DNA from: Rhodocollybia butyracea
Lineage: Eukaryota; Basidiomycota; Agaricomycetes; Agaricales; Omphalotaceae
Assembly: GCA_015501585.1 (NCBI GenBank)
Contig: JADNRY010000017.1
Span: 124,001 to 188,000 of the forward strand
Direction: 5' to 3'
Length of the DNA stretch: 64,000 nucleotides
A model generated the notes under the pieces. The model worked only from the letters and a program-made list of their open reading frames with translations, did no database searches and was not told the origin of the DNA. Shown here piece by piece: positions 28,679 through 40,430 of this stretch (the first letter of the stretch is position 1; each line of letters starts with the position of its first letter). Position numbers and translations under genes: made by a program.

Positions 28679-28740
28679 GCCTACGAAATCCCACCACGCC
28701 CCCACTTGCACTCACTAATCCCCCAAATTCACTAACAACC

Positions 28741-29054
28741 ATGTCCACCAAATCACCCTTCTCCGGAAGCCCCATTGGTGGTTCAGGACCTCGGATGGAC
28801 CCCAAGACTGGCCGAGTCAGCGCCTCATTCCTGAACAGCGTTCCGTCTTTAACTCTTACTTAGAACACGGTTATTGCTATGGCTCTTCTAGTCTCTGGAT
28901 TTGCGGGCTTGTTCTACAGCATGAAACACCGAGATGAGAAGAGAAGGGAGAAAGGAAACTTTCATCAGTGTACGTATAAGAATAGACGAGGCTTTTTTCA
29001 CCCTCCTAACACCGAAGTGTAGATGAACATTCACTGTATACGCGCCCCACCTGA
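28741..29054 (+). CDS. Tiny single-pass membrane protein B
   Basis: Three exons: 28741-28815 (MSTKSPFSGSPIGG...), a 48-nt intron, an exon from 28864 with a hydrophobic span (TVIAMALLVSGFAGLFYSM) and a very basic tail (KHRDEKRREKGNFHQ), a second intron, and 29023-29054 ending YEHSLYTRPT. About 70 residues. TATA box and C-rich leader support expression. Same layout as the gene just upstream. Family unknown. Confidence 0.6.
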
Positions 29055-29770
29055 CATATACCGAGATTGTTTCCATGTTCCTCATTCACCAACTCGCAGG
29101 AGGAGATGTATGTAAGAGGTATACGAAGACTTGAGGGAGAGATTTCGAATGCAAAAGAAACTGGGTGGGATTTGTATGTACTACATCTGTTCTTCGTTTG
29201 TATGAATCGCTTTACAAAAAAATCTTTTGATTGCGTCCCTCTGTTCGATAATGAAGTGCATCGCTATCACTCTCACACCACGATCAGCAAACTTTTCAGC
29301 AATTTCGAGCAAGCTGCTGCGGATGTTCAATCAGCCCAGGCACCGTCTCTCAAAGCAAGTATACGACCCTTATCGCCTTCATAGGCATAAAGAGCGGGCA
29401 AAGTTACCTTTGTCTCGCGATTGCTCGTAAGACGCATCCGATTAGCAGATGTGTGCTTTTTTCAATTTGGTAGTACAAGCAAAGAGTTTGTCGCAATCGA
29501 ATTGAACAAGCCACGGACTTGAACCGTCAGTCCCGTTCGAAATCCCAGACCCGAACTTTGTAATTCAAGTCCAAAAAGCTTCTAATGATGTTTGCTTTCC
29601 AAGTGCCGCTTCTCCAGCTATCGATGTCGTGTCGGGGCCTATGACTGAAAATATTAAGATGTTGGCACAACAGTCTAAATGCATTTTGGTTCAAAACATA
29701 CTTCAAGCCTACGATTATGGCACGCGATTAAGATACTTAATATGATGTACAGTCAACAAATTACCGACAA

Positions 29771-32340
29771 TCAGTTACCGTTCACCTTCTCATCTGTTTC
29801 GAGCTTCTTCAGATACAAATGCGCTTTACCTAGCATCCATATTGGGAATGAGAACTTGAAGTTGGGATAGGCGATGGCGCAGGTTTTATTGAACACTCCC
29901 TCGATAGCTTCTTGAGCCCATGAACCATCCTAATTTAACGATTGGAAACGATCCTACAAGGTATATCAGGTAGAAAGCACTCACCGGAAGCTGTCTCCCC
30001 ATGACGAGCTTGACAGCCTTTTCTAACGGCTCGCGATGTGGGTATCCAGCGTACATGAGAGCCATTGCTGCCCAGCAAGTTTGAACGACCTGGGAGTCTT
30101 TGTGTTCAACCCATGCCCCCTGCTCGCACGACTAAATACTAAAATCAGCAAGAGTGAAATGGGCTGACGGAAATTCACCGACTTTATAGCTTTCACCCCA
30201 GCCTCCGTCTTCCCTCTGTTTACGGATCAAAAATTCACAAGCTCTCTTCGAGTAAGTACTGTTACTGAAGTTCTCCCCCACGAGAGAAAGTGACTCTGTG
30301 GCAAACATCGTAGCATAGGTGAAACAGATCCCCCATGAGCCTACCCAGCCGCCTTCAGGCTTTTGCGCCTTGTGCAAATAGTCTATTGCGCGTCGGATAG
30401 TTTTTCTGTGCGGGTGAAATACTTGAATCAGATCGACAAGAAAAAAAGAAACCGACGTACTCGATATCCTTGGATCGGTAGTGTGGTTCGTGTTTTCGGA
30501 AAATCGAGAGCGACGTAATGACAGATGTAGTACATTCTGGGTAACAAAATTCGGTCATAATGTCGCCTCAAAGAACAATAAGTATTATTTATGATTCATG
30601 AGAGAAACGGATTCAAACCACTCACCAAAAACTTCGGCAGGATTTAACCATTCCAACCACTGTGGCCCTCGAACTAGCTCGTACGACGCGAAGCCTCCAT
30701 TTGGATTTTGGAGAGAAAGCATCGTATCGACGGTCCAGCGCATTCGCTCCTCTGATATGAGCTTGGGTACAAAGCTGGGAAAAGTGATGAATAACTTCGA
30801 CCAGTGAAAACGGGCGGAGCAGGACTTACTCTAGTTCCTGTAGGTATATAGTTGACTTGAGACCTTCGCCAGTACAGTCGCTGACAGTATACCCCTGCTC
30901 TCTCGTACTGAAACCCCAAGCGCCTTTTGTCCTATGTCGGAAAGCCTTCTCGAAATGCTTTGGGTTCTCCACTATTTGTCCCTTTTCCAACCATTCGAGT
31001 GCCTTTATCAGCCCCTCTCGATTCTCTTCGAGTTTTGCCAATCCAGTTTCAACCACGGCCTGAGAGATAAACGCCAGATCCCAAACCTGGCTTCCATTCG
31101 TCCCACACATCATCATACCTTCGGCTCCAATCCACATGAAATCAGCTCGTTTCTCGGCGTGCAGCTTGAAAGCCTCAGATTCCCTTCCTTCGTGGTGTAC
31201 CCTAGCGACAAGATTGAACATTTTAGAGACCGGAGCCAGCGTTTGATATCCGGTATTCTCGTCTTCCATCACGATGAGCTCGTATACTTTTTCTAGCGCC
31301 AGTTTGCGCACGGGAGGAAGTGAACATAACTCATACGAAGAGAGTATGACATTGACCATATCGAACAGTGTGCTGTGTGGAGAGTACAGATCCGCCTTGG
31401 AGACGTTATTCCGCTGTGCAGGCCAGTCGATGGAATAAAAGTTCTGTGGGTATAGTTCTTGGCGTAGAGCTAGGATGAGATCATTCTCGGGTGCGGCAAA
31501 ACGCACACCGTAAAGGTATGACATGGGTATATAGACGTTACGCGTATGAATCCACCATCGATGGGGATGGAATGGCAGTTGTGTTGGAAGGAGGAAGAGT
31601 TCTGGTGGAACAGGGTTGTTGCCTGCCCAATCGTACACGTTAAGCAAAGAAAGCCAGAACTTGCCCCATGAAGGAATAGCACAAGCTCCGCCTAATTTGT
31701 GTAATGTTCCGCGAGCTCTGGTGCAGACTGGATGGTCTGCAGATACACCAAGTATACGAAGGCTAGTGTAGTTCAAAGCTGTACCGAAGACTGTTGAATG
31801 CCCTTCTACGTGGCTAAACACGTTTGAGCAAGTTTCTATTAGAGACTGACTTGGAAAAAAAAAACATACATTCCCCAACCACCGTCGTCTGGATGTGCAC
31901 GGTTCATCACGTATCGAATCATTTCTCGGCGTTCTTCGTCTTTGAAACCCATCCCAGATACATATGAACCAATAACTAAACCTGGAAGTAGGAACATAGG
32001 CCCGCCATATTCTCCAGGCCAATGGCCATCGTCCGCTTGCAGATTCTTGTAGAATGTATAACCATTCTTTGCGGCTTCGAACGCGTCTTTTGCAGGACTC
32101 AATTCTGGCAAATTCTGTAAACTTGGGTTACTAAGTTGGGCGAAATACAAGTATGATACACACTGTAGGCAGCCCCAACCAAAATTTGTCGACGGTATTC
32201 TGCGGCCATTCCTCAACTTCCTTGTCGGACTTGAGATAATGCCAGGTATGTCGACCATTTTCGCTGGAAAGTAGCCTCCAACGCGAGTAGTCCGTGAATG
32301 GCTTTTCACCTGACTCTGGTACAGAAACTGGGTTGTACAT
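29771..32340 (-). CDS. ERG7: Lanosterol synthase (oxidosqualene cyclase)
   Basis: Multi-exon gene starting [21 protein letters not shown] at 32340 and ending [12 protein letters not shown]. It cyclises 2,3-oxidosqualene to lanosterol in ergosterol synthesis, on ER membranes or lipid droplets. Seen: [29 protein letters not shown], repeated QW motifs ([34 protein letters not shown]), [23 protein letters not shown], and [14 protein letters not shown] near the C-terminus. The catalytic-acid motif usually written DCTAE reads DCTGE here; the Asp itself is kept. Length fits the family (~720 aa). It lies head-to-tail with the KDEL receptor gene. Confidence 0.92.
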
Positions 32341-32559
32341 GACAAAAGGAAACGAAAAAGAAACTCATTTCATTGTTCAAGTCGTACGATGAAAACTATA
32401 TCGTAAGAGGCCGAAGCGCCCGTCTCTCTATAGTAAGGAAGCGCGTACAACTTGAACTAGGGATAGTTATTGTACTACGACAGCCAGGCCATCCAAGATC
32501 TTTCCTCAAGTCCGTGCACTATAATTCTTCTCGCGTTATTACTTTGGTTACATATAAGT

Positions 32560-33480
32560 TTATGCGGGAAGTTCAAACTTCTGTCCTTGAAGTACTCTAT
32601 TACACGCCGTTTTTAGAAAAAAAAAAAACCAAAAGTAGCAGGAAAAGACGCACTTCGTGAAATAGATGTAGAAGAAGTCAATATAGAGACCAGTTTGTAC
32701 TATTCCAGCGGTAATCGCTATAGGGTCGACAACTCCCTCCGAGAAGTACCTGCACATTGATTAGACGTGTATAAGAACAACAAAAAAGTTCAGCTCTCAC
32801 CGGTATACCCAGTTTGGAATATACAGAGCCCGATAAATTCCCAATGCTGCAAGATAATGGGTTGTAATTGTTTCTGCTTCACCGGTTCGTTGGAGCATGA
32901 ATAACTGAGGGAGGATGGCGACAGATTCTAGGAAAATCGAGAACGACCAGAGAACTTCGGTAACCCAAAAGTGATAATTGAACACAAGAGCAAGGATGAC
33001 GCAAGGGCCTAACAGGTATTCAAGGCGGAATGTGTCGATAGAGGGATCATTGGTAGGTCTAAGAATTATCGAGCGCGTCAGAATTCGCTGGCGTGTAAGT
33101 GAATTTGGCACACCTGTAGCGGTATTTCATGAGATACAGAATATAGCAGCTGCTTCCGATAAAGAATATCTTCATGGCCGTGTTGTAAACTGAGATGAAG
33201 CGGAAGAACAAGTCCAAGTAACGAGCCACGAAAACTCCGACGTAGAGAGCCTGAGTTTTGAACGAGATCCCTACGACAGTGCTTCATTAGCGAACGAACT
33301 ACGGTTTAGGCGAGGAATAAAAGTCAAGGGTGAACGAACCTCGACATGACCGTGAAGTCCGAATTTTGTGCACAAGAATAAGGATAGAGGCAAGATGTGC
33401 CAGGTCACCTAGATGTGTTGTTGAATTATCATTGCATAGATGAGATATTATGACGAACCCAGTAAGCGAAAGAGATTCAT
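32560..33480 (-). CDS. ERD2: ER lumen protein retaining receptor (KDEL/HDEL receptor)
   Basis: Exons starting MNLFRLLG (33480) and continuing [41 protein letters not shown], a [13 protein letters not shown] segment, [52 protein letters not shown] and FYIYFTK, and after the last intron [11 protein letters not shown] before TAA. This is the seven-span receptor that binds KDEL-type tails in the Golgi and returns proteins to the ER. The LPQLFMLQ and GEAE stretches are hallmark. The tail ends in a Lys-containing segment as expected for COPI retrieval. The gene appears intact. Confidence 0.93.
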
Positions 33481-34693
33481 GGTGGAAAGTGAAGAAATGC
33501 GTTGAGTGTTATATTTCTACGTGTTCGCTGCGACTGTGTGAAATCTCGTGATACAACCATTTTTGGCCAGAGCCCAACACATATTTTCTTCTCTGAGTCT
33601 CTCAACTTTCACGGGTAAGTCTTTAGAATCTATTGCGAGCCAATGATGTTCTAGTAAAAGGGTCGACTCTTTCTTTCTTGATTGTTTAACAAAGAAACCA
33701 TTTCTTCCTGTCGAGTTCCGCATCCCACAACCGTCTAATCCTCAGTTTGCTTTCAAAAGATTTCTGGAGTACACTGTAAGGCTGGACACACATTGTTGGA
33801 CTTCATATACATAGGCTGCTATGGTCTAGAGATCCACGGCCTGGCAGCAAAGGCGGAGTCGTACAGCGGCAATGGTTGCATTTCTGCCTCCATCTACCAT
33901 CGTTTGCTTGCCGAGCTCGCGAAGAACTGTTCAACTCTTCGAAGAGTGGTCTGGTGTGGTTTTTTTTTACAAACGCTCATTATCCATGCTTGTTAATAGC
34001 GCACGAGCGAGAGGTCACTGTTCGTCGCGCGTGGTTACATGCATACAGCTTTGGTGTGGGATGCGATTTCGATGACATGGGAAGGAAATTTGGGATCTTG
34101 TGTTGGGCTTTCGAGAAGTTAGGATATGAAATTAACTTCGGTCTGGACTTGCAGACCCTGATTTCTTTTTCTCTCTTTTTTTTTCAGCTGGATACTGACC
34201 TTATTTCATCTGCAGGTTCTGCTAAGAAGTTGCAGCCTGCAAGCACAAGTGGCTTCGTTTCGATGCCTAATATAGAACTGTTAAATTTTGATTTATCGTC
34301 CTGCTGGTAATAGGGGTAATTCATAAATTCATAAACCTTCAGGCTGAAAATGAGTAATATGTGTTTTGCACTCGAGTCTTTCTCTTCAGGTGGGGACATC
34401 TGGGAGATATGACGTTTGTGGAGAGGTGATAACTGCGGCTGTACGATGGAAAAATACCAAGTTGGATGGTTGCCTTCCCAACGATTTTCGAAACGGGTGC
34501 AGATAGGCTCAGTTGTCCCTGGCTGAGATTTTCCGATGGAACCATGTGATACGGGACTACAACAGAAGAACGACGAGGGTAACACCCTAATTTCGTATCA
34601 ATCATATCTACAGTGGTGGCGGGGCCACAGTTTTTCATTAGTTTTTCATCTTCCTCTTCCCTTCGCCGCTCTGGCTTCTCACTTTCGTTTCTT
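33481..34693. other. Intergenic region, no supported gene
   Basis: About 1.2 kb between divergent genes ERD2 (-) and the DUF4203-like gene (+). A 144-codon frame at 33876-34310 is Cys/Phe/Ser-rich and ends in a low-complexity pyrimidine run. Nothing in it resembles a domain. Confidence 0.45.
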
Positions 34694-35936
34694 ATGACGT
34701 TGGCAGCCCACCCCAATGTCCTACTTTTTCTATGGGCACTCGCTCAACTTTCGACTTGGGTCCTGGCCACGCCCCAATCTTATGCGCCCCACCTCTATAC
34801 GAGAAAAACAACTACAATCATATCACATTCCTCAAATGGATCTATAATTGTGCTGGATCCTGACACTGAGCAGTCTATTCCACAAGGACTCGGTACAGAC
34901 GGCGGTGGTTCGGGCTTTTCTGCCCCAGCGATTATCTGGATTGGGGTATTTTTTGTGATTGGTGCTCCTCTGTCCGTGGCAGGCATCAGAGGTTGGAGGT
35001 GTACTACTGGTGTTGCGCTTGGCCTGGCCTCTATTGTCTGTGGTAAGCTCTCGACCCTTGGTTGAACGACACCGTCTAAAACGATTTATTCCCTAGCTTG
35101 GGCAGCTATAATTAACTCGGTGAACCAAACAGGCATATCTGACCTTCTCCTCACTATTATCGTTCTTGCTTTTGGTTTTCTCGGTGTAGTCATCGGCGTT
35201 TTCGAATTTGCACGTATATCATCCATGGCTGCTCTTTGCATCAGCGGTGGCCTAGCTTTTGGGATGCGAATTGCTTTGATTAAGAAAAACTTGTTGATCA
35301 CGCCTTTGGCCCTCAATTGGGCCGTTATTGTTGTATTTGGTGTGGCAAACGGGCTATTCCTCATTTGGCACAGACGAGCTGCGATGGTGAGCTATTTTCG
35401 TTTCATAATAGTAACCATCATCTATAGCGTCTTTACAGCTAATCGCATGTGCCAGTACTGGGACCTTTCTATTGTCCTTGGCAGTCGACTTGATAATCAA
35501 CCAGCAATCTGGACTTAGCATTGGATTGAGATCCGTTTTCGACAATAACGACAACCATGTTGCAGTGAGTCGTCTATCGATGACACGCATTGAATTTTGT
35601 TAAATAATCTTCTCAACAGTACTTTGCCGAAAATAGTTATGACCCGCGACTGTCAACTCGAGTTATCCTCATCGTTTCACTGGGCTTGACGTGTGTTGGC
35701 TTTGCGCGACTGTAATTTCTTATGATCCGCTGACTCTCAAGCATAGGCCCGTTCTTGCTTTCGCGCAACATCGAATGTTTAAAGCGCCATTTATCCGACG
35801 AGAGCCCCCATCCGATGAGGACCTGTGTTTAAATTATCCCACTGAGGATAATGGAAGCTACCGAGCAACAGTATTCTTATCTGGACTTTGGGACGGTGCC
35901 AAATTCAAGATGAATGCTAATCGCTTTAGTGTCTGA
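34694..35936 (+). CDS. Multi-pass membrane protein, TMEM198/DUF4203-like
   Basis: Four exons starting MTLAAHPNVLLFLWALAQL at 34694, with a probable signal peptide cleaved near residue 25 (VLA-TPQ). After a Ser/Thr and Gly-rich luminal stretch come at least six hydrophobic spans: IIWIGVFFVIGAPLSVAG, VALGLASIVCAWAAII, LLLTIIVLAFGFLGVVIG, a SSMAALCISGGLAFGM span, LNWAVIVVFGVANGLFL and IACASTGTFLLSLAVDLII. NQQSGLSIGLRSVFD after the last span is the kind of conserved loop found in fungal DUF4203 proteins. The C-terminal cytosolic tail is hydrophilic. Transport or signalling role unknown. Confidence 0.7.
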
Positions 35937-36120
35937 GGCCTGTTTTGACCTCACGCTGTTCTGCACAGATCCCCGTGGGATTGGAACACACCCTCCTACG
36001 GAACTTCATTTTTTTGAAGGCTGTAATAAATTTTTGTTTCTGATGGCGTATGATTTTAGAAAGTACATATCATACAATACTTAGCTCAATGACCGACAGG
36101 ACAAAATCTAAATGTACACA

Positions 36121-37611
36121 TCAACTCCAACTCACACTGCGAGCCCTCACATAACTAGAATTTTTCCTTATCAATGGCGGAGGGGGAGACGGGCGTGGGG
36201 ATGGCAATTTGCCTTCCCCTTCATATGCCGATGAAGGGGAAGGCAAGTGTCTATTACCATTGTTCGCCGGAATAAGCAGGCGAGCGCTAGCCTCACTCCG
36301 GGTCCGCGAACGCACAATTGCATGCTCACATGCACTCTGCAGAGGACCAGGCTTCTGCTGCCGAACTGTGGTTTCGATGATCATGTTCTGTAGTTAAGAA
36401 GTTAGTAAAAGAGTGTTACGCCGATGATCTGAATAGTTGAATGTACCTTTAATTCTGTGGTTAGTTGATCAATGACATCAGAGGAGGGCTGTAACATAGG
36501 GCGCATTCGAGAGGTGCTAATTCTGGGCACGGTGGGATGTAATGACTGTAGATCTGTGTGAAGCAACAAAGAAGCTACAAAAGAGTTCAACTATACTATT
36601 GAGATCCGTGAATGGGTTATACGGTACCTTCAGCGTCACTTTGAACAGCCAGTTTACTGATTTGTTCGAGAATCTTTGGGTCATTTCGTTGTTGATCATC
36701 AGGGAATAATTGAGGCGCGATTTGCGTTAGAGCAACACTCAGGATAATGAAGACTTGGTGCAAAAACATAATGTGTTGGAACGCCGTGCGATGAGGAAAC
36801 ATGATGTGCAAAAGAGTGGGACGCGCGCCAGTGTTTGCTGGATCCCAGAAGCTGGAGGAAAAGATAGAATCTGGAGATGGTGAAGGATGTAGGATATATG
36901 CCAGTTCCAATGCGAAGAACACGATAAATAAGATATATCGCCACTGCGAATTCGTGAATAAGTAATCTGAATGAGGTGGACCGAAGACCTACAAATTTCG
37001 CCGGGCTCGGTCTTCCTATAGCGGAAAAGAGAAACAAAACAACCGCTGTGACCAATTGGTAGCCGGAGGACTGTAAGAGACCGTGATGCAAATATTCCCG
37101 GGGAGTGCTCAAGTGACTCCACTCAAGAACGTCAGGTCCGAATCTAGGGTCCAACAGGAAGGGTTAGGCAGAGGTGGTAGATCATAACCTATGCATTTCA
37201 CCTATCATATGCGAATCTAACCGTAGGGTTTTTAAGTGCCTCAAACACATCTCTTGTCTCCATGAAAAGATCTTGATATTGGGGTCCCGCTCGATCTGGG
37301 TGGAATCTTTTCGCAAATTGTTTGAAGGCCGATTTGAGTCCATTCTCATCCACCGAAGGTGACACCCCGAGAATTTCATAAAAATTGAGAGCAAGATTAG
37401 ATGAGCCCTGGATTAGGGTGTAAATGAGGTATGCGAGTATGATAGTAGCATAGGTGTAGCGATAGAGTTGAACGTAAGCTGGGCTGCCTCGAGCGGGCGG
37501 TGGACGGTGTGTGTATTGTGAGTAAAGTTGCAGAATTATCTTCAGAGAGTATTCAGTAACAGCCTTGGGCAAGATTCTCCAGCCAGCAATCTGGAGTAAA
37601 GAGGATATCAT
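36121..37611 (-). CDS. Membrane-anchored DnaJ (Hsp40) protein
   Basis: Five or six exons starting MISSLLQIAGWRILPKAV at 37611. An N-terminal span (YATIILAYLIYTLIQG) precedes a J domain: LNFYEILGVSPSVDENGLK, then AKRFHPDRAG with the HPD motif that stimulates Hsp70. Three further hydrophobic segments follow (LVTAVVLFLFSAIG; ILFIVFFALELAYIL; IMFLHQVFIILSVAL). A coil (LEQISKLAVQSDAE) leads to a Pro/Ser/Arg-rich C-terminus ending VRARSVSWS. It is probably an ER-membrane co-chaperone. The arrangement differs from Sec63, which has a Sec63/Brl domain not seen here. Confidence 0.75.
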
Positions 37612-37915
37612 TATTATAGATGGCGGAAACCTGTGGAGTTTGTGAGACGGAAAGAAAGGTCAATTGAAGAAGGGAAGCTCACAGGAGATGTAACAGGAAA
37701 GGCGGACTCAGCGGCAGATATGTAGCGCCAGCTTTAGTCGTTAGTAAGTTATGGAGCAGACAAAGAGCTGACAGTGAAACGGTTGAGTTTGCCCGTACGC
37801 ACGGTCACGCGTTACTAACTATACGCCACTCGAAACAAGTAAGTTTATTCTCATTGATCATATGTACTATACACGCGTCAAGGTGAAAGAACTATTTAGG
37901 GGAATAAGTACCACT

Positions 37916-40077
37916 TCAAAGCTTGGCACGATGAGTCGCTGGCTCCCAATCCACTCGTTCGACCTGAAATGAGTCCAAGTCGGCTTCTCACTCCTCAGCA
38001 GAAACGATAGAATACTTACAAGTTCAGGAGTAAGATCTTTGATGCTAGCAGCACCGAGCAGTTGCATAGCAGTGACAATTTCGCGGTTTAAGATACTCAG
38101 TATCTTGGAAACACCAGCTTCGCCGTAAGCCTGTCACGGATAACAGAGTAAGTCATTTAAGTTGACTCTGACTTGGGATCGCATAACACAACGTACACTT
38201 AAAGCATACATGAACGGTCGGCCTAATCCAACTGCTTTTGCCCCAAGGCAAAGTGCTTTAATCACATCTAGATTGTGTTTCAGTTGCGTTAGAGCTTGAT
38301 ATAGAAAACACAATACCTGTCCCTCGTCGTATTCCCCCTTCATTAGTTTTTTTTAGCACGGTATATCAATCGAGGCGAAGAAACCAAGATCCCACCGTCG
38401 ATGTATACTTCTAGCTTATAAAAGATGTCAGGTCTTTCTCGGCGTAGTTTGTTAAGCACCTCAAGAGGAGGCAAAGAACTAGCAAGATTCAATGCCATTC
38501 CTATATTAAACCTGGAAACTTACTACTCCAGTTGTCTGCCTAGGTAGGTCCAAGTCAAGACAAACATATTAGGAGAAATTTGAATAGATATGTACCTCCA
38601 TGGTTCGACAAGAGTATACCATCTACTCCCATTTCAGCAGCCAAAACCGCGTCCTACTTGCCAGTTAGTAATAGTGATATGAAACGCTGGAAGTAATAAT
38701 TACCTCCACACATTGGATGCCTGTACAAGCATTAGTATTAACCGTCGTCGAATGAGATCTGCCCACAGACCTTTCAAAATGATAGGCAGTTTAGTGATAC
38801 TTCTAAGCCAAGGAATAGTCACTTCCCAGCTCATATCTGCATCGAGAGGATAATTTCGACTCGCATGACGTGTGCTAGTGCCGAACATGTTCACTGTTTC
38901 ATCAGGATCTCCCTCAGTGTAGTACTGAGTTTTTCCTTCTTCAGCCTCGATTATCCACGGATTCTTTATGTCCCTCGAACGGGTGCTGATTACTGCCACA
39001 TCTACAGTCAAGAAGATAGCTTTGTACCCAAGTTCCTCCGCTTCTCGGACCAGCTTTGCGGCACTATCTAGATTAGTGGTCTTATATAACTGGAAAAATA
39101 GATGCTGAGAAGGTAGGGCAGCAGCAGCAATCTCTGCTTTGGAGATTGAAGCAAAGGTGCAAACCATTTGGATGATATTTGCATTTCCACATCCTCGCGT
39201 AATATTGAGTTCACCTAGAGAACGTGATCATATTAAAGCCGGGAGCCAAGTCAAGTATGCTCTGTGGGTACAAACCTAAAGGATGACCGAGCCTTGCTGT
39301 TGATGCGCCAGAAACAAAAACAGGGATAGAGGAATCGTATCCCAGTATCTTGGTAGATGGGTCACATTTCGACACCGGTCGCATTACTCTTGCATGGAAA
39401 AAGAATCTCTCGAATGCCCTAACGTTCTCTTGGAGTGCTAGTATATGACTTGATTCAAGGCGAACCCCAGATGAGAAATATTATACTCACTAATCTCGTC
39501 ATCGGATCCTGTTGAGAAGAAGGAAAGGGTACTGAACGGGAGAACTTTTCTTGCGACGTCCTGGCGACTGATACCGTCAGTAAAAAGCATGAATAAGGAA
39601 GGGAATAGGCAAGGTAACCTCCATATCAGCAAGGCTTAATATACGACTCAACGGAGGTCTTTGCTTCATTGCGTGTTCAACCCGTATCTCGTCTTTAGTC
39701 TGTCCTCTCTGTTTCTCTTGTAATTCAAGATCTCGAGCATCCGAACTCTTAAGAGGACCGAGGCACTGGGAAGGAGACAGATTCCGCTGAATAGCATCTG
39801 AGCTATGTATGGGCTCGTAGGCCGATGTCGCGTCGCGACCACCATAGTTTAAGAGAATAGCAGGACCACCAGGGTGTCTCTGCCTTAGTTTTAGGATCAT
39901 CACTGAAGATTTTGAAGATATAACACACCAAAAGAAACTCAGTTACATCGTACACTTCGTTCTTGATGATCACCCAGCAAGAACTAGAGAAAGGTGAGCC
40001 AAACACCAAGCAGATAAGTGTCACCACGGGCCTCTCATCTTTATGCTTTGCTATTTCCTCTATCGACAAGACCATGA
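37916..40077 (-). CDS. Cytochrome b5/FMN-dependent dehydrogenase (flavocytochrome b2-like), copy 1
   Basis: Many exons, starting MVLSIEEIAKHKDE at 40077 and ending VERVDWEPATHRAKL. The cytochrome b5 domain (CWVIIKNEVYDVTEF, then RHPGGPAILLNYGGRDAT and IHSSDA with the two haem-ligand His) is followed by an alpha-hydroxy-acid oxidase domain: GYDSSIPVFVSGASTARLGHP, ELNITRGCGNANIIQMV, FLTVDVAV, LLSNHGGRQL with the catalytic His, and EVYIDGGIRRGTD with AVGLGRPFMY. The family oxidises L-lactate or similar 2-hydroxy acids. The first intron's donor reads AG|GCCCGT, where copy 2 has AG|GTCAGT, so normal splicing of exon 1 is doubtful. The C-terminal AKL fits a peroxisomal PTS1. Confidence 0.82.
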
Positions 40078-40277
40078 TTGCTGAGAGTAAATCAAGTCGG
40101 GCCGCTAGCCAGCCTGTCAGCCTCTCCCCGTTCACATGAGCTCAGCTGCAGCCAATTGCCTATTGGCGTGGGGTCTGAAAAGAAGATCAATATTTCACCT
40201 ATTCAATTGCCTATACAGTTCGGCCCCTGCTGCTGGTCGAAGTGAGGGGAAACGGTCCAGCGGCTATTTACAGCTTT

Positions 40278-40430
40278 GACACTTTGTGGTCGATATAACG
40301 ATCCGAAAAGGGCACAGATCTAGGCTATCATGGCTCAATGCAGATTCTTCAAGGAAAAAAACACCGAGCAGCAAAGTTGTCGCTGTTCTCGCATCTCGGT
40401 CTGCAAACCTTTGATCAGAATCGGAGGAGC
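40278..40430 (+). pseudogene. Decayed 5' fragment of DIS3 (exon 1 and part of intron 1)
   Basis: Aligns with DIS3 exon 1 and the start of intron 1 at 43183-43330: GGTCGATATAACGATCCGAAAA against GGTCGAGATCACTATCCGAAAA, then a CAGATTCTTCAA against CAAATTCTTCAA stretch, GCAAAGTTGTC, and TCTCGGTCTGCA against TCTCAGTCTGCA. The start codon is lost (GTG) and indels break the frame, so it encodes nothing. It marks the edge of the duplication unit. Confidence 0.7.

Larger units (their letters stand above)
37795..40430. repeat. Left copy of a ~2.6 kb tandem direct duplication
   Basis: Matches the right copy at about 40685-43330. The unit covers the 3' flank, the whole dehydrogenase gene, its promoter, and DIS3 exon 1 with part of intron 1. 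Edges were judged by eye: CGCACGGTCACGC near 37798 against CACACGGTCACGC near 40687, and the far edge by loss of similarity past ~40430. A spacer of about 250 bp separates the copies. Confidence 0.8.

Noticed and set aside
33876..34310. 144-codon plus-strand frame between ERD2 and the DUF4203-like gene
   Set aside because: Cys/Phe/Ser-rich with a long pyrimidine run, no domain, no splice partners. Likely noncoding.
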